The notes under the pieces are model-generated. The model saw only the letters and a list, made by a program, of their open reading frames with translations. It made no database searches and had not been told where the DNA came from. From contig JAIQZR010000062.1 in NCBI GenBank assembly GCA_021777035.1, positions 1 through 59,795 on the forward strand: DNA of 59,795 nt. The letters are read 5' to 3'. Positions 53,169 through 59,795 of this stretch are shown piece after piece (the first letter of the stretch is position 1; every line of letters starts with the position of its first letter). The DNA is from Candidatus Scalindua sp. (GTDB lineage Bacteria; Planctomycetota; Brocadiia; Brocadiales; Scalinduaceae). Both the position numbers and the translations under genes were made by a program.

Positions 53169-53601
53169 GGAGAGTATACCTTTTCTCTAGAGCTTTTATA
53201 TAGTGCTTGTGTAGCCATAAATAGTCTTCAAACTCTTTTCTAGCTTTTAAAAATATCCTTTTCAGCTTCTCCTTACTGCGTACATATATGGGTTTACCCT
53301 TTGTCCTGATTTCAGTCTGAAACAGGGGATCCATTTTGTCAAAAAGAACTACGTCTACTTTAGTTCCTACAATACCTTCCAATTTACTGGCAACAACTAA
53401 TGGGAATTCGTAATTCCGAATAAAATCAAAATCGTCATCTACAATAAGTGCAATATCAAAATCAGTATCCGGACGTTCTTTGCCAGTAACTCTTGACCCG
53501 AACAGATAGACCGCTATCAGTTGAGTATATTGAGAGAAATCGTAATTATACAAATTATTTTTCTTTTCCATTCCATTTTTTTCTAATCGTGTCGGTATCA
53601 C
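53161..53601 (-). CDS. mntA: MNT nucleotidyltransferase (MntA-like)
   Basis: This 146-residue protein has the nucleotidyltransferase motif GSRVTGKERPDTDFDIALI (GS-X10-DFD). GTKVDVVLFDK supplies the third acidic strand. The first 25 residues are extra; MEKKNN at codon 11 is a plausible alternative start. It pairs with the HepT gene downstream (8-bp overlap) and is the counterpart of the module at 18317-19172. Confidence 0.87.
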   Translation of the reverse strand: MIPTRLEKNGMEKKNNLYNYDFSQYTQLIAVYLFGSRVTGKERPDTDFDIALIVDDDFDFIRNYEFPLVVASKLEGIVGTKVDVVLFDKMDPLFQTEIRTKGKPIYVRSKEKLKRIFLKARKEFEDYLWLHKHYIKALEKRYTLHG

Positions 53602-53771
53602 CGTAAGCAGGTAAATTTAACTGTAAGTATCTCTCTTTGTCAAGAATTATCTACTCTAGCAACGTGACATATTGCAGAGGCAAGGATAGGTGCAAAATGA
53701 ATTTGACAGAACTCTTATTGTACCGTATACTTTTTTCAAGAACATACGGAAAGATATATTTTGAGTAGAAA

Positions 53772-53852
53772 ATGCAAAAAAAATCAACATTAAGAATTGA
53801 TGAGAATCTAATTGAAAAGACTAAACGCTTCCCAGAGAAAAAACATCTTTGA
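53772..53852 (+). pseudogene. Truncated ribbon-helix-helix antitoxin-like fragment
   Basis: A 26-codon frame, MQKKSTLRIDENLIEKTKRF and a short basic tail, has the beta-strand and first helix of VapB/Arc-type antitoxins (TLRID then ENLIEKTKRF). It ends in TGA before the second helix. No toxin gene follows before uvrA. It is probably the remnant of a type II module. Confidence 0.55.
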
Positions 53853-53942
53853 AAACCCTTTTTGACACAAATGTAAAGGATTTCAAACGAGCAATCCTGC
53901 CTGTATATACTCCCAACAAATTATCGAAAATACTTTAATCCA

Positions 53943-56762
53943 TTGAAAGACTACGTTTCGAACAACTACATATCAATAAAAGGTGCAAGGCAGCACAATC
54001 TGAAAAGCTTAAATATAAACATACCCAGAGATCAGCTTGTGGTTATAACCGGTGTGAGTGGTTCCGGAAAGTCCTCTCTGGCCTTTGATACAATTTACGC
54101 AGAAGGGCAACGTCGTTACATAGAAAGCCTCTCCTCATATGCAAGGCAATTCCTGGATCAGATGCAGAAACCTGATGTTGATATCATAGAAGGTATACCA
54201 CCAACTATCGCAATCGAACAGCGGACAAGCCATACAGGCCCACGTTCTACAGTCGCCACAACAACAGATATATACGACTACCTGCGCCTTCTCTTTGCAA
54301 AAGTTGGTACTCCATATTGTCATAATTGCGGAACATTAATCACAAGACAAACCATAGAACAGATTATGCACAGAGTATCCCAGATACCCAAAGGCACAAG
54401 GATCCTGGTTCTTTCACCAATTATAAAGGGCAAAAAAGGTGAACATAAAGAGGTTCTTCAGAAAATCAGACGTAAGGGTTTCGTACGTGCCAGAGTAGAT
54501 GGAAAGATCATTGATGCAACCGCCGAAGCCAAATTAAGCAGGTATAAATTGCATGATATAGATATCGTCGTAGACAGACTTATTGTCAAGGACGATATTC
54601 AAAAAAGACTTCGCGATTCAATACATACGAGTCTGGAGCTGGGAGAAGGCGTGGTGATCATTTCCAGGGAAAACAAGGGGAAGTGGTCAGATATGGTCTT
54701 CAGTGAACGGTACTCCTGTCCGGATTGTGGAACAGGCTATGAGGAGCTTGCTCCCAGAATGTTTTCTTTCAATAGCCCGTACGGCTCGTGTAAAGAGTGT
54801 GAAGGGCTGGGCATAACACTGGCGTTTGATCCGGAGTTAATAATTCCGGATGAAGAATTAAGTCTAAGCGAAGGAGCTATCCATGCCTGGTCAAACTGGA
54901 GTCCAATTACACAGGAACATTACAATAGTTTGATAAATGAGTTTTCAGAGGAGTTTGGCATTGACGCCGAGACCAAATTCAAGAATATCGGCAAAAAAAT
55001 TAGAAATATTTTATTACATGGAAGAACTCCCAATGCGAAGGATCTTAAGAATGGCGGATGCGTCGAAGGTATCATTCCGGCGTTATGGCAAGTATATAAC
55101 AAAACAAACAGTCCGGATGTTATAAAACGACTCGAAAGATATATGGATTACGTTACATGCACAGAGTGTAATGGCGCAAGGTTAAGGCCTGAAGCACTGT
55201 CCGTAAAAGTTAATGATAAAACAATAAACGAAATCACCTCAATGACAGTAGAAAAAATCTTTGATTTCTTTAAGTCTCTTAAATTTAAAGGGGAGAAGGA
55301 GATCATAGCAAAAGGGATTTTAAAAGAGATTATAACAAGATCAGGTTTTATGCTTGATATAGGACTATATTATTTAACGCTGGACAGAAGAAGCGATACC
55401 CTTTCTGGTGGAGAAGTGCAGAGGATCCAATTGGCCACTCAGGTTGGGACAGGCCTGATTGGCGCATGCTATGTATTGGATGAACCAACTATTGGGTTAC
55501 ACCAGAGAGATAATAAAAAACTAATCGACACATTAAAGAAGCTCAAGGATTCGGGGAATACCGTAATAGTAGTTGAACATGATGAAGAAACCATACGTAA
55601 TGCCGATTATGTAATTGATCTGGGACCAGGTGCCGGTAAACATGGAGGAGAGATAGTCGCAAGTGGCCCTCTTCCTGAGATAATCTCCAGTAAAGAATCT
55701 TTAACCTCTCAATACCTTAACCATGAATTCAAGATTGAAATCTCTGGGGCCAGAAAAAAAGCAGACATGAAAAACTCTATCCTGATAAAAGGTGCCAGCG
55801 AAAATAACCTTAAATCAATTGACGTCAGGATCCCACTAAAAGTCCTCTGCTGTATAACTGGTGTTTCCGGTTCCGGCAAGAGCACTCTGATAGATCAAAT
55901 ATTATACAGGGCTTTAATGAAGGCAATTTATGGCAGTCGTCTCAAGCCTGGTAAACATAGCAGGATTACCGGAATAGAAAAAATTGATAAGGTGATAGAA
56001 ATAGACCAGTCACCGATTGGACGTACACCACGGTCAAACCCTGCAACATACACAGACCTCTTCAGCCATATAAGAAATGTTTTTGCCCAGACAAAGGAAT
56101 CAAAGATAAAAGGATACAAGTCCGGCCGCTACAGTTTTAACGTCAAAGAAGGCAGATGTGAATTATGTGAAGGCCAGGGGACAAAAAAGATTGCCATGAA
56201 CTTCCTGCCGGATATGTTTGTTCTCTGTGAGCAATGCGGGGGCAAAAGATATAATCCGGAGACCCTGGAAATAAGATATAAGGGTAAAACCATTTCAGAT
56301 ACGCTGGAGATGACAGTAGAAGAAGCATATGATTTTTTCAAGAATATCCCCCGTATTGAACGCATATTGAGAACACTTCGAAACGTGGGACTGGGGTACA
56401 TAACGCTCGGGCAATCAAGCACGACCATTTCCGGTGGAGAAGCGCAAAGAGTAAAATTATCAACTGAACTTGCAAAACTGAGCACCGGTAAAACTCTCTA
56501 TATACTTGATGAACCGACAACGGGACTTCACTTCGCTGACATACAAAAACTCCTAAAGATACTTCACAGGCTTACTGACCTGGGAAATACCGTAATCGTT
56601 ATTGAACACAACCTTGATGTTATCAAAACGGCAGACTACATCATCGACATGGGACCTGAAGGAGGTGAAAGAGGAGGAGAGGTAATTGCCGCTGGCCCCC
56701 CGGAGAAAATTGCCAGTACCAGGGGATCTTATACAGGGAAGTATTTAAAATCAATGATTTGA
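53943..56762 (+). CDS. uvrA: Excinuclease ABC subunit A
   Basis: This 939-residue protein, close to the usual 940, starts with TTG at 53943. It has two ABC ATPase modules with Walker A motifs GVSGSGKSSLAFDTI and GVSGSGKSTLIDQIL, and signature regions TLSGGEVQRIQLA and TISGGEAQRVKLS. Zinc-finger pairs are CHNC, CPDC/CKEC and CELC/CEQC. It recognises DNA damage with UvrB. The preceding 340-bp gap holds only an antitoxin fragment. Confidence 0.96.
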   Translation: MKDYVSNNYISIKGARQHNLKSLNINIPRDQLVVITGVSGSGKSSLAFDTIYAEGQRRYIESLSSYARQFLDQMQKPDVDIIEGIPPTIAIEQRTSHTGPRSTVATTTDIYDYLRLLFAKVGTPYCHNCGTLITRQTIEQIMHRVSQIPKGTRILVLSPIIKGKKGEHKEVLQKIRRKGFVRARVDGKIIDATAEAKLSRYKLHDIDIVVDRLIVKDDIQKRLRDSIHTSLELGEGVVIISRENKGKWSDMVFSERYSCPDCGTGYEELAPRMFSFNSPYGSCKECEGLGITLAFDPELIIPDEELSLSEGAIHAWSNWSPITQEHYNSLINEFSEEFGIDAETKFKNIGKKIRNILLHGRTPNAKDLKNGGCVEGIIPALWQVYNKTNSPDVIKRLERYMDYVTCTECNGARLRPEALSVKVNDKTINEITSMTVEKIFDFFKSLKFKGEKEIIAKGILKEIITRSGFMLDIGLYYLTLDRRSDTLSGGEVQRIQLATQVGTGLIGACYVLDEPTIGLHQRDNKKLIDTLKKLKDSGNTVIVVEHDEETIRNADYVIDLGPGAGKHGGEIVASGPLPEIISSKESLTSQYLNHEFKIEISGARKKADMKNSILIKGASENNLKSIDVRIPLKVLCCITGVSGSGKSTLIDQILYRALMKAIYGSRLKPGKHSRITGIEKIDKVIEIDQSPIGRTPRSNPATYTDLFSHIRNVFAQTKESKIKGYKSGRYSFNVKEGRCELCEGQGTKKIAMNFLPDMFVLCEQCGGKRYNPETLEIRYKGKTISDTLEMTVEEAYDFFKNIPRIERILRTLRNVGLGYITLGQSSTTISGGEAQRVKLSTELAKLSTGKTLYILDEPTTGLHFADIQKLLKILHRLTDLGNTVIVIEHNLDVIKTADYIIDMGPEGGERGGEVIAAGPPEKIASTRGSYTGKYLKSMI

Positions 56763-56917
56763 AAAATAGTATCGTCAATTGAAATCTGGTTGTTTGAAGA
56801 GTTCTCTTTTTTATTTATCACTACAGCAACTTTTTACCATTCTCATATCGATTAATAAAATATTTTTATTTGACAGAATAAACACCATATGTATTAATAC
56901 GCAAAGGGGAAAACGAT

Positions 56918-57211
56918 ATGCCAATTACCAGAGAACTTGACAATCTTAAGAAACTCGAATCAGTCGGCTTTAGTCACAATCAGGCAGAGACACTGGCTGA
57001 CGTTATTGAAAAGTCTCATGTCGATAGCCAGGAAAGCCTGAAAGAGTTTATACACAACGAAAATACAAAGCTGGAAAACAAATTAAGCAAGGAAATAAGC
57101 AGCCTTCGTGTCGAAATCAGCAAGGAGCTTAAGGATCTGCTTATCAAAATATTCGGCATCATAGTAGGTACAACCGGTGTTGCCGTTACCATCCTGAAAC
57201 TGTTTCCATAA
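56918..57211 (+). CDS. Small coiled-coil membrane protein (DUF1640-like)
   Basis: This 97-residue protein has LKKLESVGFSHNQAETLADVI at the start, a coiled coil (about 30-75) and a C-terminal membrane anchor (IFGIIVGTTGVAVTIL, about 78-93). This is the CCDC90/DUF1640 layout. The role in bacteria is unknown; it is often near mobile or accessory genes. AAGGGGAAAACG lies just upstream of the ATG. Confidence 0.8.
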   Translation: MPITRELDNLKKLESVGFSHNQAETLADVIEKSHVDSQESLKEFIHNENTKLENKLSKEISSLRVEISKELKDLLIKIFGIIVGTTGVAVTILKLFP

Positions 57212-57432
57212 ATAAAATTTTGCGCCCTGCTTATATTTATGTAATACCATCCGACGGAAAAATATCTTCACTAAGCCTCATTAACCTTACAAATTATATT
57301 TGGCTGACTAACGCTCTCACCCTCTTACCTTACAAAAACAATTTCTAGTAAATCATTTTGTTGTTTTCCTGCATTCCCTACTGAGTCGAACCTGAAAGCG
57401 GGTCAAGCCCTTTTTATGGAGAAAAATTGTGA

Positions 57433-57558
57433 CTAATTTTTTGTACTAATATCAACATTAAAACAACAATAAATTACAATAGTTGCCACGTCACCTTTTT
57501 TTAATCTTTTCTCAAAAATATCTTTTGTCAGAACAATTTCATTAATAAAAAGTTTCAT
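57433..57558 (-). pseudogene. Truncated DUF4926-like copy
   Basis: A 41-codon frame starts MKLFINEIVLTKDIFEKRLK and keeps KGDVATIV, matching the start of the intact gene at 57574-57816 (FEEIVLTKDIPDTKLRKGDVATIV). It then ends in unrelated residues and a TAG. The C-terminal half is missing. It lies 15 bp downstream of the intact copy, so it is a degenerate tandem duplicate. Confidence 0.8.
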
Positions 57559-57573
57559 AATTTGACTTAGTAT

Positions 57574-57816
57574 TTAAGCAACTTCCAAGGAACGAACGTT
57601 GAATATTTCATTTTCGGTTAGCGGTTCAATTGTTGATTCAGGTAGAGTTATAACGGCTATTGTGTTTCCAAGCACATCGAATACCTCTAATGAATAACCA
57701 TCTTCACCATTCGCAACGGGATGATGATCAACAATAGTTGCAACGTCTCCTTTTCTTAACTTTGTATCAGGAATGTCTTTTGTTAGAACGATTTCCTCAA
57801 ATAACTTATATACCAT
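57574..57816 (-). CDS. DUF4926-family protein
   Basis: This 80-residue protein has the DUF4926 pattern FEEIVLTKDIPDTKLRKGDVATIVDHHP, then EDGYSLEVFDVLGNTIAV. These small beta-rich proteins are usually encoded beside a DUF6883-like gene, as here (1-bp gap), and are thought to form toxin-antitoxin-like pairs. That role is inferred from context only. Confidence 0.85.
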   Translation of the reverse strand: MVYKLFEEIVLTKDIPDTKLRKGDVATIVDHHPVANGEDGYSLEVFDVLGNTIAVITLPESTIEPLTENEIFNVRSLEVA

Positions 57817-57817
57817 C

Positions 57818-58150
57818 TTATGACTCCTTTTTATCCGGATACATTGTAATAAATTTGCTTATGTCTGTTGCGGTTTCTATCATCCAAATTGTACAAACAG
57901 AAAGACTTATTCCATCAGGACCAACAAGTTTTCCTTTTATTTCATAAAGTTGACCATATTCTGTTTTTTCTATAGGAACTACATCAAGAGATAAAATCTG
58001 CTTTCTTAAATCGTATTCCAGGACTTTCCAATTTTCAACAGTATATCCTAATTTAGCAAGCCACCGAGATTTATCATTACGCTTTTTAAATACTAATAGA
58101 TAATCAGTTAACTTTTCTGGTGAAATTAATGTGTTTTCGGATAATCTCAT
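57818..58150 (-). CDS. DUF6883-like protein
   Basis: This 110-residue protein has SPEKLTDYLLVFKKRNDKSRWLAKLGY near the start and GKLVGPDGISLSVCTIWMIE in the C-terminal half, resembling the DUF6883 group paired with DUF4926. The first conserved helix and the G-PDG-x-hydrophobic pattern are intact. The biochemical function is unknown. It is probably co-transcribed with the downstream DUF4926 gene. Confidence 0.75.
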   Translation of the reverse strand: MRLSENTLISPEKLTDYLLVFKKRNDKSRWLAKLGYTVENWKVLEYDLRKQILSLDVVPIEKTEYGQLYEIKGKLVGPDGISLSVCTIWMIETATDISKFITMYPDKKES

Positions 58151-58490
58151 ATCTGGAAAACATCAACAAAAACAAGTTTTATTATCAACTTGAAATTCAT
58201 ACAATTTTGTAGAGAAATAAAACAAACATTAAGAGTCCAATCAGTCTACTGCTTTCAAGTTTGATTACGTTAGGTACGACCAAAAACAACCAGGATTTCT
58301 AATCCAACCCATAAACTTAAATATTGCTTACTACACATTGACTTTGGCAGTTCTTCCTTATCATTGTCTAAATACGTCAGATTCCACTGCCTATTTAGAA
58401 ATATAATCATTTGCGTTACTACATTCAACTAAATTATTAATATGAAAATGATTGTCGTTAGAAATGGAAAATAGTTGACGTCAGTCAAAT
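58151..58490. other. 340-bp gap without gene
   Basis: A+T-rich sequence with no supported coding frame or clear hairpin. It separates the divergent DUF6883-like and 77-residue genes and should contain their promoters. The last 25 bases contain TTGACGTCAGTCAA, a partial dyad directly before the ATG at 58491. Confidence 0.4.
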
Positions 58491-58724
58491 ATGAAAACAA
58501 AGAAAGAAGCAATCAGAAATGAACTCCAGAAAGAAGAGCTCGATTTGGAAAGAATTTACACAATCTATAATGAGCTGAAAAGTTTAATCTTAAAAAAGAT
58601 CGATCACAGACTGAAGGGCATACCGGAAGCAAGAAAGATATTAACAACCGAACAATTCAGGAAGTTTTGTGAATTAAGGAAGGAGATATATCCAATGTAT
58701 GGCAAGAGAAAAGAGTTCTATTGA
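58491..58724 (+). CDS. Small helical protein, possibly truncated Spy/CpxP-like
   Basis: This 77-residue, highly charged helical protein has no signal peptide. The segment ILTTEQFRKFCELRKEI (about 49-65) resembles the LTxxQ helix of Spy/CpxP/ZraP-type periplasmic proteins. The missing signal and first helices suggest that the gene is a 5'-truncated piece or an unrelated short protein. No neighbour supports a role. Confidence 0.5.
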   Translation: MKTKKEAIRNELQKEELDLERIYTIYNELKSLILKKIDHRLKGIPEARKILTTEQFRKFCELRKEIYPMYGKRKEFY

Positions 58725-58870
58725 ATCCGCAGAATCTCTAAAATAACATCAGGAATTAGACAGTACTTTAGTTCATTTTTGGAATGATGAAATAAGGAGA
58801 TACCATGCTTTCTCCTTTTATCATGAAAATGCAAAGAAATAAGTATGGTGTCCCCCCGATTTCGGGTATT

Positions 58871-59188
58871 TTAATCTGTTGGATCGAATTGAAAACTAAA
58901 GTCCATACGGCCATGTAGAACTCGTACGATATATATTGTATCGTTTGCTACACGGTAAATCATGACATGTTCGCCTACGTTCCAGGTTTGATAATCTTTT
59001 GGTATATCGTTACGAACATGGCCAGAAAAAGGATTAGCCAATATCTGAAGCATCGCTTTGTCTAAAAGACCCTCATAGTTTTTCCACTGGTTTTCACCAT
59101 GAACGCTATAAGTGTAATTCTGGATATTAATAAGATCATCAAACGCTTCTTCCGATAGCTCTAAAGCGTATTTATGGTCTGACTTCAT
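58871..59188 (-). CDS. parE: ParE/RelE-family toxin
   Basis: This 105-residue protein has the ParE/RelE fold pattern: ALELSEEAFDDLINIQNYTY at the start, LANPFSGHVRNDIP in the middle, and VGEHVMIYRVANDTIYIVRVLHGRMD at the end. ParE toxins poison DNA gyrase. It overlaps the antitoxin gene upstream by 17 bp. GTGTCCCCCCGATTT direct repeats flank the module. Confidence 0.9.
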   Translation of the reverse strand: MKSDHKYALELSEEAFDDLINIQNYTYSVHGENQWKNYEGLLDKAMLQILANPFSGHVRNDIPKDYQTWNVGEHVMIYRVANDTIYIVRVLHGRMDFSFQFDPTD

Positions 59189-59462
59189 ATTTTACAGGCT
59201 TTCCAGCAAGCGCGGCTTGTTTTCCTTTTTCAGATATTTCCGACATAAGGTTTTGTGAGTAAGGAATTGTCCGACCGGCCTGTATAGCATCTTCACCCTT
59301 TGCAATTGCAGTATAGACTGAAGCAACGCGGCGTTTTTCTTGTTCTTCCATTTGTTTGCGGATTGCATCACGCGCAGCCTCGGAAATAGAGCTGAAAAGC
59401 CCAGCTTGTACCTGGCTTTCGAGAAAAGCCGTATAAGGATCATCAATATCGATTCGTGCCAT
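59172..59462 (-). CDS. parD: ParD-like antitoxin
   Basis: This 96-residue protein has a ribbon-helix-helix-like N-terminus (IDIDDPYTAFLESQVQAGLFSSISEAARDAIRKQMEEQEKRR) and a C-terminal tail that should wrap the toxin. The GLFSSISEAARDAIR segment is the ParD signature. It should repress its own promoter and neutralise ParE. It is the upstream gene of the pair, the usual order. Confidence 0.88.
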   Translation of the reverse strand: MARIDIDDPYTAFLESQVQAGLFSSISEAARDAIRKQMEEQEKRRVASVYTAIAKGEDAIQAGRTIPYSQNLMSEISEKGKQAALAGKPVKYEVRP

Positions 59463-59645
59463 AGTCTAAACTCATTTATTTGTAGCATACCAAATACTGC
59501 ACTATAAGTACAGCTAAAATGCACTATCTGTCCTATTGTACTTCAGACCCCTTTTCTCTCAGAGACAGAGGAAGTTTCTTGTTGTTGAGGTAAATCATTT
59601 TATAAAATAACAGTTATAGTGTCCCCCCCCGATTTTAGTCCGTTA

Positions 59646-59795
59646 TTAGGAGCCAGTAGTAAAGGAAATAGATCGGGAGCTTATCAACTCACTATTCATT
59701 CCTCCAACTATTCTTATAACTCCGGGATAAGGGTCATTGTCAATAATATTAGAACCGGCCAAATATAGTTCATAGTTTGTGTTAGGTCGCAGAAA
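59646..59795 (-). CDS. C-terminal end of Ig-like domain protein, 5' end beyond window
   Basis: The minus strand is open from the window edge to a TAA at 59646-59648, giving 49 residues. FLRPNTNYELYLAGSN, then DNDPYPGVIRI, and a final FTTG segment resemble the last strands of bacterial Ig-like (Big_5-type) domains of secreted or surface proteins. The start and any signal are outside the window. Confidence 0.6.
   Translation of the reverse strand, partial: FLRPNTNYELYLAGSNIIDNDPYPGVIRIVGGMNSELISSRSISFTTGS

Overview
The window is A+T-rich DNA from a Gram-negative-type bacterium. The gene set fits the Planctomycetota, probably an anammox-type lineage near Candidatus Scalindua or Brocadia. The signs are a prepilin-like protein with a C-terminal DGHVEF motif, SpoVG carrying a zinc-ribbon insert, LpxD and LpxI for lipid A, system II cytochrome c maturation proteins, an NnrS-like membrane protein, and many small repeats and toxin-antitoxin genes. 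The taxonomic placement is inference; there is no rRNA gene here.

Region 1 (1-13737, all minus strand) is a nonulosonic acid (legionaminic-acid type) locus. In transcription order it holds a PseB-like dehydratase, an RmlD-like reductase, LegB, LegC, a NeuD/LegH acetyltransferase, NeuB/LegI, NeuC/LegG, a PtmE-like CBS-nucleotidyltransferase, a cobalamin-binding radical SAM protein, a NeuA/LegF CMP-sugar synthetase, HisF-like, HisH-like, a PseA/WbpG amidotransferase and a methyltransferase cut by the window edge. Together they can build a CMP-activated diacetyl-nonulosonate, and the HisH/HisF/PseA trio would convert an N-acetyl group to an acetamidino group.

Region 2 (13738-19912, minus strand) is an island of five consecutive MNT nucleotidyltransferase/HEPN (MntA/HepT-type) pairs between that operon and an EPS-type MarR-family regulator. 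Scar sequences fill it: two extra copies of the regulator's 3' end, a HepT 3' fragment, a deleted MNT-partner fusion and a frameshifted piece of the RmlD-like gene. The regulator has a strong sigma70-type promoter with a palindrome across the predicted start. A GT39-type membrane glycosyltransferase and a nitroreductase follow.

Region 3 (22746-37796) is mostly housekeeping: AroDE-AroK, trigger factor-ClpP with tRNA-Gly and tRNA-Leu, an RmlA-like nucleotidyltransferase, RsmD, IspE, SpoVG, an acetolactate synthase large subunit broken by one in-frame TAG, RsmE, ManC, an NnrS-like protein and a TPR protein.

Region 4 (37797-59795) holds a prepilin-like protein with a clear terminator, a large O-antigen ligase/TPR protein with GC-rich repeat insertions inside its reading frame, a lipoprotein and DUF2059 pair, LpxD-LpxI-CPBP protease, a ResB/CcsA pair, a parvulin lipoprotein with a His/Gly/Met-rich tail, leucyl aminopeptidase, a sixth MNT/HepT pair, UvrA, small hypothetical genes and a ParDE module.

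The two most notable signals are the MNT/HEPN island assembled between a polysaccharide regulator and its probable operon, and a small GC-rich palindromic element. That element sits in the loops of other hairpin repeats, has a visible filled-versus-empty site pair (47149-47171 against 24840-24870), and has similar insertions in frame inside a protein-coding gene.
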